Source: Flavobacteriales bacterium UBA6693 (lineage in GTDB: Bacteria > Bacteroidota > Bacteroidia > Flavobacteriales > Weeksellaceae). Taken from it: a stretch of 64,000 nt of DNA. This document shows positions 26,813 through 35,543 of the stretch, piece by piece (the first letter of the stretch is position 1; the number at the start of each line of letters is the position of its first letter). The notes under the pieces are model-generated. The model searched no databases and was not told where the DNA came from. It worked only from the letters and a program-made list of their open reading frames with translations. The stretch spans positions 1-64,000 of the forward strand of contig DKJL01000013.1 of assembly GCA_002454815.1 (NCBI GenBank), in the 5' to 3' direction. The position numbers and the translations under genes were made by a program.

Positions 26813-28231
26813 CTAACATTCAGCGACATTTACGGCGATGGCCAGTCCACCTTCGGAAGTTTCTTTAAAGCGGTCGCTCATGCTCTGGGCGGTTTCCCAC
26901 ATGGACTGGATGACCTCGTCGAGCGTGACGCGCGCCTTTGCGGGATCGGATTCCAGGGCAATGTTGGCCGCGGTAATGGCTTTCATAGCGCCCATGGAAT
27001 TCCGCTCGATGCAGGGGATCTGTACCAAACCACCGATCGGATCGCAAGTCATGCCCAGATGATGCTCCATCGCGATTTCGGCGGCCATCAAAACCTGACC
27101 GGGGGTTCCACCCATAATTTCCGTTAAACCTGCGGCGGCCATTGCGGAAGAAACCCCGATCTCGGCCTGGCAACCACCCATGGCTGCGGAAATAGTTGCG
27201 TTCTTCTTGAACAGCGTCCCAATTTCGCCGGCGACCAACAGAAAACGGACAATCAGGTCGTCACTGCGGTATTCCGTGAATACCTGAGAATACATGAGCA
27301 CCGCGGGAATAACGCCGCTGGCGCCGTTGGTAGGTGCAGTAATGATACGGCCAAAACTGGCATTTTCTTCGTTCACCGCCAGCGCGAAACAGGAGACCCA
27401 CTTGTTGATGTTGGTGAAGGTAATATCTGAATCCAGCAAAAGGTGATACCACTCTGCAATGTTATTGTAAATACGGTCGCCGAGCAATTTTCGGTTGAGA
27501 CCGGCGGCACGGCGCGTCACTTTAAGTCCCCCCGGCAAAATACCTTCTTTGTTGACACCTTTGTAGATGCATTCTTTGATCTGCTGCCAAATGTAGAGCG
27601 CCTGCACTTCGGTTTCTTCTTTAGTGCGCCAGGATTCTTCGTTAAGAAAAATTAAATCAGATATTTTATCAAGCGAAAGTCGACTCATATTTCGCTCGAT
27701 ATCAGCACCGTTGTGGCAGGGATACAATGTACGGGTGCAGTTGTTTTCGTAAGAATGCTCTTCACGCGTGGCGATAAAACCGCCGCCGACGGAATAATAA
27801 TCCTGGATAAGTTCGGTGCCGTCGTCGAATACAGCTCGGAAAATCATTCCGTTTGGATGATAGTCCAGCGATTTTTTCCGGTTGAGAATAAGATGCTCGC
27901 CGTAGACAAACGGAATGATTTTTTCGCCACCGAGATTCAGCTCTGCACTTTCCTTAATCGTATCAACTTTTTCCTGAATTTTGGTGGTATCGATTTTTTT
28001 AAAATTTTCGCCGGACAAACCCAGCATCCCGGCGACATCAGTGCCGTGGCCAATTCCGGTTTTAGCAAGAGAACCAAAAAACTCAACAAAAACCCGTTGC
28101 ACCTCCTGCAAGGGACGTTCTTTCCTGATTTTATTTAAAAAACTTTCTGCTGCGTTCCAGGGGCCCATCGTGTGCGAGCTGGAAGGACCGATGCCCACTT
28201 TTATAATTTCGAAAATGCTGATTGATTCCAT
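26813..28231 (-). CDS. sdaA: L-serine ammonia-lyase (iron-sulfur)
   Basis: 472 residues, single-chain type with beta domain first ('GIGPSSSHTMGPW'). Fe-S ligands and catalytic loops are visible in 'GGCQAEIGVSSAMAAAG' and 'GMTCDPIGGLVQIPCIERN'. Deaminates serine to pyruvate and ammonia; needs a 4Fe-4S cluster. TACCTTTG (28264-28271, minus) is the likely -7 box, 32 nt before the ATG. Confidence 0.95.
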   Translation of the reverse strand: MESISIFEIIKVGIGPSSSHTMGPWNAAESFLNKIRKERPLQEVQRVFVEFFGSLAKTGIGHGTDVAGMLGLSGENFKKIDTTKIQEKVDTIKESAELNLGGEKIIPFVYGEHLILNRKKSLDYHPNGMIFRAVFDDGTELIQDYYSVGGGFIATREEHSYENNCTRTLYPCHNGADIERNMSRLSLDKISDLIFLNEESWRTKEETEVQALYIWQQIKECIYKGVNKEGILPGGLKVTRRAAGLNRKLLGDRIYNNIAEWYHLLLDSDITFTNINKWVSCFALAVNEENASFGRIITAPTNGASGVIPAVLMYSQVFTEYRSDDLIVRFLLVAGEIGTLFKKNATISAAMGGCQAEIGVSSAMAAAGLTEIMGGTPGQVLMAAEIAMEHHLGMTCDPIGGLVQIPCIERNSMGAMKAITAANIALESDPAKARVTLDEVIQSMWETAQSMSDRFKETSEGGLAIAVNVAEC

Positions 28232-28357
28232 TACGCTGAAAAATTGCCGGATTAACTATTAAGCAAAGGTAATTCTATTTTCGTGGGTGCGGAAGCAAAT
28301 GTTGACCGCAACTGTTTTGCAATTTTCTCATAATGATCGTGCAAAAACCTCGAATAT

Positions 28358-29011
28358 TCACGCTTGAACAGGGCTGAATATTTCCTGCAAAATTTCGGAA
28401 ACCCGTCGGTGCCGCGTGACGGGAAAGAGATGCGTGCCACCCTCGATAACGTAATCGGGCTCGGAATGCTGGATGGGAAATACAATGTCTTTTGTACCCA
28501 GAATCTGAATAACTTTCGGGTTGCGTTCAAATTTCCATTCGGAGACCTTCTGCACGCTCCACTTCAGATAATAAGGATCTGTAACCCGCAGATACTTTTT
28601 CAATGAGGGCGTTTTAGGATCGATCACTTTTCGGATGAAGGCATACGCGGCGGCCGAGTGAACATTAAACAAACTGTCGGGCAGAAACTTTGGGAGATGC
28701 GAATACTGACCAAATTTAATCAGTCTGGATTTTTCAGCGTCCGACTTGATACTACCCATAATGACGACTTTTTCGGCAGGCTTGATGCGGTCGATTTCCT
28801 GCACAACCAAGCCGCCAAAAGAATAACCAAGCAGCGCAAAAGGCTGCGTATCATCAATTGTTGACGCCATGCGCTGCACATAAGTCCTGAATTCTTCGCC
28901 GCGCTGCGGAATCAGCCAGTCGATAAAAACCACTTCGAGCTGTCGCGGAAATGCAATTTTTTCGAGTACGGAGAAGTCGGCGCCAAGTCCGCTGATGACA
29001 TAAAGTTTCAT
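28358..29011 (-). CDS. Alpha/beta hydrolase
   Basis: 217 residues, no signal peptide. 'YVISGLGADFSVL' is the oxyanion-hole region, Ser in GYSFGG is the nucleophile, 'LGTKDIVFP' holds the acid and 'GGTHLFPVTRH' the histidine. Small esterase-type fold; substrate unknown. A -7 box (TATTTTTG, 29016-29023 on this strand) ends 4 nt before the ATG, so the mRNA may be leaderless. The 126-bp gap to sdaA holds the sdaA promoter. Confidence 0.88.
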   Translation of the reverse strand: MKLYVISGLGADFSVLEKIAFPRQLEVVFIDWLIPQRGEEFRTYVQRMASTIDDTQPFALLGYSFGGLVVQEIDRIKPAEKVVIMGSIKSDAEKSRLIKFGQYSHLPKFLPDSLFNVHSAAAYAFIRKVIDPKTPSLKKYLRVTDPYYLKWSVQKVSEWKFERNPKVIQILGTKDIVFPIQHSEPDYVIEGGTHLFPVTRHRRVSEILQEIFSPVQA

Positions 29012-29022
29012 GTAACAAAAAT

Positions 29023-29048
29023 AAAAAAAAGAGCAGACAATGCTGCTC
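29023..29048 (-). terminator. Terminator of the YceI gene
   Basis: On the minus strand GAGCAG-CATTGT-CTGCTC is followed by eight T. Its U-tract overlaps by one base the -7 box of the next gene. Confidence 0.85.
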
Positions 29049-29073
29049 TCAGAATGATGACATAATGCGCCGT

Positions 29074-29640
29074 TTACTTTGCAGTGATATCAATAATCAT
29101 ATCAATTTCATCTTTTACGATGACGTCTTTCGCGGCAGATCGGTAAGCGATGTCGAATTTCTGACGGTCGAACGCGAACTTGTCTGAAGTCATTGTAAGT
29201 ACGCCTTTGTTCAGGGCAATTTTCGCAGGAAAGGAGACCGGGCTGGTTTTTCCTTTAGCGGTCAGATTTCCATAAACCATAAATGGGAAAGCTTTGTTCG
29301 CATTTTTCTTAACGCCGGTAATTTTATAAGTGGCTGTTGGGAATTTGTTGGTTTCGAAAAAGTCTTCACTTTTCAGGTGATTGTTGAGTTTTGTCTGGTA
29401 TTCGCCGGAAAGATCCAGGGAATTAATTGTCGTCATATCTAAAACAAATGTTCCTCCGACGATTTGGTTGTTTTTTAGAACAACATCGCCTGCCTTTACA
29501 TTTACGACGCCGTTGTGCGAAGATGCTTCTGTCTTAGCAAGTTTATAACCCCACCATTGCACGTTAGAATTTGTTACTTTTTTGCTTTGTCCGAAAGCCA
29601 GTGTTCCTGTAAACAACGCGATTGCTACTAATTTTTTCAT
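29074..29640 (-). CDS. YceI family protein (first of three)
   Basis: 188 residues from the ATG at 29640, giving a signal peptide (MKKLVAIALFTGTLAFGQ). YceI lipocalin-like barrel pattern: 'VQWWGYKLAKTEASSHNGVV', 'HLKSEDFFETNKFPTATYKI', ending in 'KDVIVKDEIDMIIDITAK'. The fold binds isoprenoid-like lipids in characterised homologues; the ligand here is unknown. TATGTTTG (29659-29666) is the -7 box. Two further family members are at 35 and 37 kb. Confidence 0.93.
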   Translation of the reverse strand: MKKLVAIALFTGTLAFGQSKKVTNSNVQWWGYKLAKTEASSHNGVVNVKAGDVVLKNNQIVGGTFVLDMTTINSLDLSGEYQTKLNNHLKSEDFFETNKFPTATYKITGVKKNANKAFPFMVYGNLTAKGKTSPVSFPAKIALNKGVLTMTSDKFAFDRQKFDIAYRSAAKDVIVKDEIDMIIDITAK

Positions 29641-29723
29641 ATGTTTAAATTTCTGGTGCAAACATAATCAAATAGTTTGTGGCACTTCCTTGATGTAAAT
29701 CAAGTTCGTGCTGTTTTTAAATA

Positions 29724-29744
29724 AAAAACTCCGCTGAGCGGAGT
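29724..29744 (-). terminator. Terminator of glk
   Basis: ACTCCGCT / AGCGGAGT inverted repeat with a single-base centre at 29728-29744, followed on the minus strand by TTTTTT. Confidence 0.75.
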
Positions 29745-29753
29745 CCAGAAAAA

Positions 29754-30803
29754 TTAATCCTGATAAAAGGCAGCGTACATCGCCGCACCGTTTAAAATTG
29801 TGCAGTTGTCCTTGACTAAATAAATCGGGATGTCTTCCAGAATATTTTCCATTTTATCACTGATGATAAAATTTTTATAAAAATTTTTGTTGGTAAGAAA
29901 TTGCTCGAGCATAGAAGGAATTTCGCCGGTAAGATAAAGTCCGCCGGTAGCTTTCATTTTCAGTACAAGGCTGTTGGCTTCACGCGCAAGATAAGTAAGA
30001 AAAGTTTCAATGGTCATGCTGCAGATGCGGTCCCGATCATCTTTGGCACCTTGTATTACTGCTTCGGTAAAATTGCCGGCCTCAATTTCGGCAGTAAGCC
30101 AGTCGGGTTGTTGCTGGTGTTTCGCATCACGCAGAAAACGGTATATATTAAACAAACCCGACTTCGAAAGTACAGATTCCCAGCTTACAATTCCATAAAT
30201 CTTCTGAAGGAAAGAATAAAATTCTACTTCGTCATTAGTCCGCGGCGAAAATTCGCAGTGACCTCCTTCGGTGGCGAAAGGGCGCAGACATTGGCCGTCC
30301 CAGAAGAGCGCGGCTTCGCCCAAACCTTCTCCCGGAGCCAAAAGCGCAACGTTGCCCGGTGTAAAAGTAACGCAGTCGTGTACTTTAACGACATCATTGT
30401 CCGATACATTCTGAAGGCCGTAGGCCGAAGCTTCGAGATCATTCACAAGAAGAACTTCAGCTACGCCGGTTTCACGTTTAATATGTTCTGATTCCAGAAT
30501 CCACTTCAAGCGAAGCGGCTCACTTTTTCCGGCAATCACAGGTCCGGGAACCGCAACAGCGATAACAGATACGTCTTCTAAATTGAATTCCGTGAGGAAT
30601 TTTTTCGCAATTTCCGAGAAGGATCCAAAGTCATCTGTCTTATATTGCTGCTGATCTAACAGTCTTACTTTTCCGTTCTCAGAGCGGTAATGGCCCAGCG
30701 TTGTAGTCTGCTCACGAAGATCTGCCGCGACGATGCTTAGATCATTATTTTTATCGCTGTGCAACCCGGGCAGAAATAATTTAAATGTATTTTTAGCTTC
30801 CAT
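29754..30803 (-). CDS. glk: Glucokinase
   Basis: 349 residues, E. coli Glk family. 'VAVPGPVIAG' and 'LLAPGEGLGEAALFWDG' with 'FATEGGHCEFSPR' are the phosphate/sugar-binding signatures (Glu-Gly-Gly-His loop). Phosphorylates glucose in the cytoplasm. TATCTTTG at 30821-30828 (minus) is the -7 box. Flanked by terminators on both sides, so monocistronic. Confidence 0.93.
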   Translation of the reverse strand: MEAKNTFKLFLPGLHSDKNNDLSIVAADLREQTTTLGHYRSENGKVRLLDQQQYKTDDFGSFSEIAKKFLTEFNLEDVSVIAVAVPGPVIAGKSEPLRLKWILESEHIKRETGVAEVLLVNDLEASAYGLQNVSDNDVVKVHDCVTFTPGNVALLAPGEGLGEAALFWDGQCLRPFATEGGHCEFSPRTNDEVEFYSFLQKIYGIVSWESVLSKSGLFNIYRFLRDAKHQQQPDWLTAEIEAGNFTEAVIQGAKDDRDRICSMTIETFLTYLAREANSLVLKMKATGGLYLTGEIPSMLEQFLTNKNFYKNFIISDKMENILEDIPIYLVKDNCTILNGAAMYAAFYQD

Positions 30804-30860
30804 AGTTTCCTCTTATCAACCAAAGATAATAATTGTTTTTTATAAGTGTACGCAGAAATA

Positions 30861-30886
30861 AAAAACCTCCGCTGAGACAGCGAAGG
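30861..30886 (-). terminator. Terminator of the outer-membrane protein gene
   Basis: CCTTCGCTG-TCT-CAGCGGAGG (one mismatched/wobble position) followed by five or more T on the minus strand. Confidence 0.8.
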
Positions 30887-30906
30887 TCTTTACCTATGTC
30901 AATTAA

Positions 30907-31470
30907 TTATTTTCCAAGCGGAATGTTGTACCCAACACCCACACCTAACGCGCCGGCGCTGTATTTCTGGGAACCGATTTCGCCTTTATCTCCGGTAAAA
31001 GTTTTTTGGTACTGAAGAGCGAAGTTCCAGTCGCGGTTGTGATATCCGATTTCCGGTTTGATGTAGAAACCGCCGTCAGGTCTTTGAACCGCAGAGTTGG
31101 AAGCGACCTTTTCATCACCAACGATAAAGCCATAGCCCAGATCAGTTCCCAAATAGAAACCGGTTTGCTTTGGATATACCCGGATCAGCGCCGCCACCGG
31201 CACCACTCCAAAATCGTTGTTGTTGATGTTACCATTGTCGCGTCCAAAGAAATGAGTGTATCCCGTAGCGATACCCAAACCAAATCCCGGTGTGACCAAA
31301 TTTTGGTAAGAAACATCGAGACCCAATGCTCCACCTGCATTTTCAGCCGGTACGGCAAATCCGCCATTCGCGCCTACCTTCAGCATATTTCTCATATCTG
31401 CACTTTGGGCACTCAATAATCCTGCGGTTACAAGTCCGATCGCAAGGACTGATTTTTTAATTGATTTCAT
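30907..31470 (-). CDS. Outer-membrane beta-barrel protein
   Basis: 187 residues with a signal peptide (MKSIKKSVLAIGLVTAGLLSAQ). Alternating hydrophobic/polar strands ('GFGLGIATGYTHFFG', 'FYLGTDLGYGFIVGDE', 'GALGVGVGYNIPLGK') and an aromatic/Gly-rich makeup indicate an 8-strand barrel of the OmpW/Omp_b-brl kind. No substrate can be inferred. Upstream lies a 240-bp stretch holding a hairpin and the rhodanese terminator. Confidence 0.85.
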   Translation of the reverse strand: MKSIKKSVLAIGLVTAGLLSAQSADMRNMLKVGANGGFAVPAENAGGALGLDVSYQNLVTPGFGLGIATGYTHFFGRDNGNINNNDFGVVPVAALIRVYPKQTGFYLGTDLGYGFIVGDEKVASNSAVQRPDGGFYIKPEIGYHNRDWNFALQYQKTFTGDKGEIGSQKYSAGALGVGVGYNIPLGK

Positions 31471-31633
31471 AATTTTAAATTTTAAGTTTTACGCCAAGAA
31501 CCTTGTCAAAATCATGCCAAAGCAAACATCACTGGCGCACCTACGGCAAAAATAAAACCACAATACAATGATAATCAATATGTTGACCTTTATTTTAAAT
31601 TAAACATACATTTAATTAAAAGTAAAAAAAACT

Positions 31634-31690
31634 GTGACAATCTGTACCTAAAAGAAGATTTGTCACGAAAAAAGCCTGCGTTTGCAGACT
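31634..31690 (-). terminator. Hairpin pair downstream of the rhodanese gene
   Basis: The rhodanese terminator is at 31671-31690 (minus: AGTCTGC-AAAC-GCAGGCT then T-run). A second, longer inverted repeat at 31634-31666 (GTGACA-ATCT / AGAT-T-TGTCAC, one bulge) follows it and lies upstream of the outer-membrane protein gene, where it could serve as a backup terminator or leader structure. The rest of the 31471-31633 stretch shows no gene. Confidence 0.6.
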
Positions 31691-31711
31691 TCTGTTTAGT
31701 TTTGATGGCTA

Positions 31712-31990
31712 TTACAGTTTACCAGCGAGCTCCTGAAAACCTCCACCGTTATATACATCGTCCCGCCCTAGATTCTTAAAAAAGTCAACCGCTTTTCCGC
31801 TCCGGTTTCCGCTCCGGCAAAAAAATACCTTTGCGCCTTCCATCCGCTCAATCTCTCCACGGCGCTCCTCGACTTCGCCAAGGGGAATGTTGACTGCACC
31901 TTCAATTTCGCCGTCCATTTCAAGCTCCATCGGCTCCCGAACATCGATAAGTGTGTAGTTTCCTGATTCTAATATTTCTTCTAATGCCAT
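31712..31990 (-). CDS. Rhodanese-like domain protein
   Basis: 92 residues, single rhodanese domain. Active-site Cys58 in 'FFCRSGNRSGKA' and the entry motif 'LIDVREPMELEM' are intact. Likely a cytoplasmic sulfurtransferase; the acceptor is unknown. Divergent from queG with face-to-face promoters. Confidence 0.92.
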   Translation of the reverse strand: MALEEILESGNYTLIDVREPMELEMDGEIEGAVNIPLGEVEERRGEIERMEGAKVFFCRSGNRSGKAVDFFKNLGRDDVYNGGGFQELAGKL

Positions 31991-32023
31991 AACTGTTTGT
32001 TTTTAGTGATACTTAGTTAGTAG

Positions 32024-32050
32024 CAAATGTATAAAATAATGTTAGTTTTG
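32024..32050. promoter_or_regulatory. Divergent promoters of rhodanese gene and queG
   Basis: TACATTTG on the minus strand (32024-32031) points to the rhodanese gene; TAGTTTTG on the plus strand (32043-32050) points to queG, whose ATG lies 11 nt further on. The two -7 boxes are only 11 bp apart, so transcription of the two genes may compete. Confidence 0.5.
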
Positions 32051-32061
32051 CAACGATATCT

Positions 32062-33015
32062 ATGGCATCCCCTGCAACCTTGTACGCCGAACTGATTAAA
32101 TCCAAAGCTGCTAAGTTTGGATTTCAGAGCTGTGGAATTTCCCGGGCAGCTTTTCTGGAAGATGACGCGCGGGCCCTGGAGAGCTGGCTGCAGAAAGATT
32201 ATCACGGCGAAATGTCCTATATGGCCAATCATTTCGAGAAGCGCGTTGATCCGCGCTTATTGGTGGAAGGCGCAAAATCGGTAATTTCGCTTTCTTACAA
32301 TTACTTTCCTAAAGAAAATCTGAATCCACTGGGCGGACTGAAGATTTCAAAATATGCTTATGGCCAGGATTATCATGAAGTCATAAAAGAAATTCTGCGT
32401 GATCTTGTGGCGGAACTTCAGGAGGAAATCGGTGAATTTGCATTCCGCGTGTTCACGGATTCTGCACCCATACTGGAACGCAGTTGGGCAAGGAAATCAG
32501 GTATTGGCTGGGTGGGAAAAAATGCCAATTTAATTACAAAACAAAACGGTTCCTTTTTTTTCCTGGCCGAAATTATCTGCGATCTTGAACTTGACGCAGA
32601 CATGCCCAAAACCGATCATTGCGGCTCCTGCCGACGCTGCATCGATGCCTGCCCCACCGGCGCTATTGTTGATGAACACGTGATCGACGGGAGTAAATGT
32701 ATTTCCTACGCCACCATTGAACTTAAAAATGAGATTCCGCAAAGTTTTAAAGGAAAAATGCAGGACTGGATGTTTGGTTGCGATATCTGTCAGGATGTAT
32801 GTCCGTGGAACCGTTTTGCAAAACCGCATCAGCAACCGCTTTTTGATCCGAATCCCAAATTAAAAGCAATGGAATCTTCCGACTGGCAGGAATTATCTCA
32901 GGATCTTTTTTCAGAAATATTTCGGAAATCACCCGTGAAGCGCACCAAATTTGCAGGACTGCAGCGCAACATCAAATTCATCAAAGAGACGCTCGACGGA
33001 AAAGAGAAAATTTAA
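32062..33015 (+). CDS. queG: Epoxyqueuosine reductase
   Basis: 317 residues. Two 4Fe-4S ferredoxin motifs: 'HCGSCRRCIDACPTGAI' and 'CDICQDVCPWN'. The N-terminal 'FQSCGISRA' and 'GWVGKNANLI' regions form the cobalamin domain. Performs the last step in queuosine synthesis on tRNA. Shorter than the about 379-residue E. coli protein because the C-terminal HEAT-like repeats are missing, as is usual in Bacteroidota. Confidence 0.95.
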   Translation: MASPATLYAELIKSKAAKFGFQSCGISRAAFLEDDARALESWLQKDYHGEMSYMANHFEKRVDPRLLVEGAKSVISLSYNYFPKENLNPLGGLKISKYAYGQDYHEVIKEILRDLVAELQEEIGEFAFRVFTDSAPILERSWARKSGIGWVGKNANLITKQNGSFFFLAEIICDLELDADMPKTDHCGSCRRCIDACPTGAIVDEHVIDGSKCISYATIELKNEIPQSFKGKMQDWMFGCDICQDVCPWNRFAKPHQQPLFDPNPKLKAMESSDWQELSQDLFSEIFRKSPVKRTKFAGLQRNIKFIKETLDGKEKI

Positions 33016-33058
33016 ATAAAAATTTTTTTGTGCGGCGGCCGTCTCAAACTTTCAGATT

Positions 33059-33739
33059 ATGACAAAAAGAATCATTACAATAGTTTTAAAGACGCTCGGC
33101 GCGCTGCTCGCACTCGTTGCCTTCTATATTCTGTGCGTCCTTCTTATTCCTTTTTACGAAATCAAGGCCCAAGCAACGTCGGATCCTAAAACGGTGGAAA
33201 CTTATATTTTAACAAACGGCGTCCACACAGACATTGTGGTTCCGATTAAAAATAACCAGTTTGACTGGAGTAACGTGGTTCCTTTTAAGAACACTACTTC
33301 CAGCAGCACCGACTTTAACTATCTTTCGATTGGCTGGGGCGACAAAGGTTTTTATCTCGATACGCCGGAATGGTCGGATCTGAAAGTTTCTACTGCATTT
33401 TATGCTGCCTTTTGGCTGGGAGAATCGGCGATGCACTGTACTTTTTACAAGCAGATGACGGAATCTAAAGATTGCAAAAAAATTATGCTCACGGAAAAAC
33501 AGTATGCCGATCTAAGAAAATTTATTTTAAAAAAATTCGACCGCGACGCGAGCGGCAATGTACAATTAATTCAAACGGATGCGGTGTACGGAACCGGGGA
33601 CGCCTTTTACGATGCGCGCGGCAGCTATAGTTTTCTGAACACCTGTAACACCTGGACCAACAAAGCGCTGAAAGTGGCAGGCCAGAAAGCGGCACTTTGG
33701 ACCGCCACTGATTTTGGGATTTTCCAGCACTATCAGTGA
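33059..33739 (+). CDS. DUF2459 / TIGR02117-type protein
   Basis: 226 residues with an N-terminal membrane anchor (TLGALLALVAFYILCVLLIPF). 'VETYILTNGVHTDIVVPI', 'SIGWGDKGFYLDTPEW' and 'FLNTCNTWTNKALKVAG' match the TIGR02117 family, whose Cys/His placement suggests a papain-like (NlpC-like) fold, but no activity is proven. Acts at the inner membrane or periplasm. Follows queG by 43 bp. Confidence 0.82.
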   Translation: MTKRIITIVLKTLGALLALVAFYILCVLLIPFYEIKAQATSDPKTVETYILTNGVHTDIVVPIKNNQFDWSNVVPFKNTTSSSTDFNYLSIGWGDKGFYLDTPEWSDLKVSTAFYAAFWLGESAMHCTFYKQMTESKDCKKIMLTEKQYADLRKFILKKFDRDASGNVQLIQTDAVYGTGDAFYDARGSYSFLNTCNTWTNKALKVAGQKAALWTATDFGIFQHYQ

Positions 33740-33811
33740 TACGTATTTTCCGCTGCGTCAACGTGGTTGGATCTATTTAAATGAAGCCAGACATTAATTC
33801 AGATATTTTTT

Positions 33812-34909
33812 ATGAATCGAATTTACATTATAATAACCTTTCTATTTTTACTTTCCTCTAACGCTTTCGCAGGTGCGCAGACGAGCGCAGATGCTTCCCT
33901 TAATGATACGTTGAAAGTGGGCATTGCCGGTTTGGCACCGTTTGTTTTGATGGAATCCGGCAATCCACAACCACAAGGAATTTCATCGGAAATATGGAAG
34001 GAAATTGCGGAAGACCTGGGCTGGAAATATAATTTTGTCGCCTTCCAGAGTGTGAACAGCGCGCTGGATGCGCTCAATAAAGGTGAAGTCGACATGGTGG
34101 TGGGTCCGGTAACGATCAATTCGCAACGTTTACAGGACTTTCGGTTTTCACAGCCTTTTTATCAGTCGAGTTTAGCGATTGCTTATAAGAAAGGACATTT
34201 TTCCTTTTGGAATGTCATCAAACTGATTTTCAGTGTAAAGCTACTTTTTGCAATCGGCATTTTTTTAATTATTCTTACGATTGTCGGCACACTTTTGTGG
34301 CTGGCAGAAAGAAAAGCATCGCCGGACCAATTCTCCCAAAGCCCTGCCGAAGGAATCGGAACCGGAATGTGGCTTGCCATCGTAACCATGAGTACGACGG
34401 GCTACGGGGATAAGGCGCCCATCACGCTGATGGGAAGAATTATTGCGGGCACGTGGATGATTGTTTCCATCATTTCTGCGACCTCGATGGTGGCGGGAAT
34501 TGCGAGTGTCCTGACTTTCAGCAATTTCCAGTCGATCGACATTAAAAATATAGAACAGCTGAACGGGAAAAAAGTAGCGACCATTTCAGGATCGCCGGCG
34601 GTTGATTTTCTTAAAGAATACCGGGCGACCGTAAGAGCTGCTGCCAGTCTGGATGAGGCGATGCTTCTTCTGGAAGATGATGCGGTGGATGCGATCGTGT
34701 ACGACCGTCCGCAACTGATGTATTATCTTAAAAATAATAAGGACAGGGATTTTCAGCTTTCGAAAGCAGAATATTACAAGCAAGGGTATGGTTTTGCTTT
34801 TCCAAAAGATAGCCCGCTAACCTATTTTGTCAACAGGAAATTGCTGGAATTAGCGGAAGAACACAAAACTGCGGAAATCACCGAAATATATCTTGGTAAA
34901 GAAGAATAG
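33812..34909 (+). CDS. GluR0-like ligand-gated potassium channel
   Basis: 365 residues in the order signal peptide, S1 ligand-binding lobe (about 30-130), TM1 (about 145-168), pore loop, TM2 (about 208-235), S2 lobe (about 240-360). The selectivity filter is Thr196-Gly-Tyr-Gly-Asp200 (STTGYGDKAP), which resembles the potassium-channel TVGYGD. 'PFVLMESGNPQPQGISSEIW' and 'VDAIVYDRPQLMYYL' are bacterial solute-binding-like. This is the arrangement of bacterial ionotropic glutamate receptors such as GluR0: an extracellular or periplasmic amino acid would gate potassium flow. Ligand not determined. An ABC-type solute-binding protein alone would lack the pore. Confidence 0.88.
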   Translation: MNRIYIIITFLFLLSSNAFAGAQTSADASLNDTLKVGIAGLAPFVLMESGNPQPQGISSEIWKEIAEDLGWKYNFVAFQSVNSALDALNKGEVDMVVGPVTINSQRLQDFRFSQPFYQSSLAIAYKKGHFSFWNVIKLIFSVKLLFAIGIFLIILTIVGTLLWLAERKASPDQFSQSPAEGIGTGMWLAIVTMSTTGYGDKAPITLMGRIIAGTWMIVSIISATSMVAGIASVLTFSNFQSIDIKNIEQLNGKKVATISGSPAVDFLKEYRATVRAAASLDEAMLLLEDDAVDAIVYDRPQLMYYLKNNKDRDFQLSKAEYYKQGYGFAFPKDSPLTYFVNRKLLELAEEHKTAEITEIYLGKEE

Positions 34910-34930
34910 CAGCAGTAACGACACAAAAAA

Positions 34931-34948
34931 ACCTCCTTTTCAGGAGGT
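34931..34948 (-). terminator. Terminator of the second YceI gene
   Basis: ACCTCC-TTTTCA-GGAGGT with A-runs on both sides in the plus orientation; on the minus strand it is followed by seven T. In the plus direction it has no T-tract, so it mainly serves the leftward gene. Confidence 0.7.
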
Positions 34949-34975
34949 AAAAAAAACTATTAACTATGAAAACAC

Positions 34976-35485
34976 TTAATTGGCTATTGCGATACTGAAA
35001 AGCAGATCCAGCTCATCTCGTACATAAACCATTCCGCCCATCTTCTTTGGCGGGACAATTTTAAAATCCGAAAACTTCAGTTTTTTATTGCCGACCAGAC
35101 TTTTATCCTGAACGGTGAACTGAACTGCATATCTGCGGGAAATCGTCATCATTTTCACTTCTACAAGTCCGTCGAATTTGCCGGCTGAACTTTGCTTAAA
35201 TTCTAAAAAGCGGATATGTAAAGTTGGATAACGATCGGACTGCAAAATTTTCCGGAGGTCGGCTGTCATCATTTTGTTCTGACAGTCGAAATCGTCTAAT
35301 TTAAAAATCAGATTGGGCAGTTGATTTCCGGTGAAACTATAGACTGAGGCAGTTCCTGCGATTTTCAGATTGCTGCATTTAAAACTATTAACGTTGGTCC
35401 AGCCTGTGATTTCAATTCCGTTTTTCTGGCCGAAGACCGGTAACTGAAACAACAGTAAAACGATAATAGCGACTGCACTTTTCAT
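34976..35485 (-). CDS. YceI family protein (second)
   Basis: 169 residues with signal peptide (cleaved near VFGQ/K). A divergent YceI-like domain: 'IEITGWTNVNSFKCSNLKIA', 'DDFDCQNKMMTADLRKILQS' and 'VRDELDLLFSIAIAN'. Two Cys (the FKCSN and FDCQN sites) could form a disulfide. Last of a leftward group with the porin and a third YceI gene. Confidence 0.78.
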   Translation of the reverse strand: MKSAVAIIVLLLFQLPVFGQKNGIEITGWTNVNSFKCSNLKIAGTASVYSFTGNQLPNLIFKLDDFDCQNKMMTADLRKILQSDRYPTLHIRFLEFKQSSAGKFDGLVEVKMMTISRRYAVQFTVQDKSLVGNKKLKFSDFKIVPPKKMGGMVYVRDELDLLFSIAIAN

Positions 35486-35543
35486 AACGGTAAGATATAA
35501 AAAGGGATCGCGAGCAACCCCCTTCTACGTTGATATTTAAATG

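Noticed and set aside
28252..28530. Open frame (92 codons) on the minus strand overlapping the start of the hydrolase-sdaA gap
   Set aside because: Most of it overlaps the alpha/beta hydrolase in another frame and its N-terminal part has no conserved pattern; the gap itself holds the sdaA promoter.
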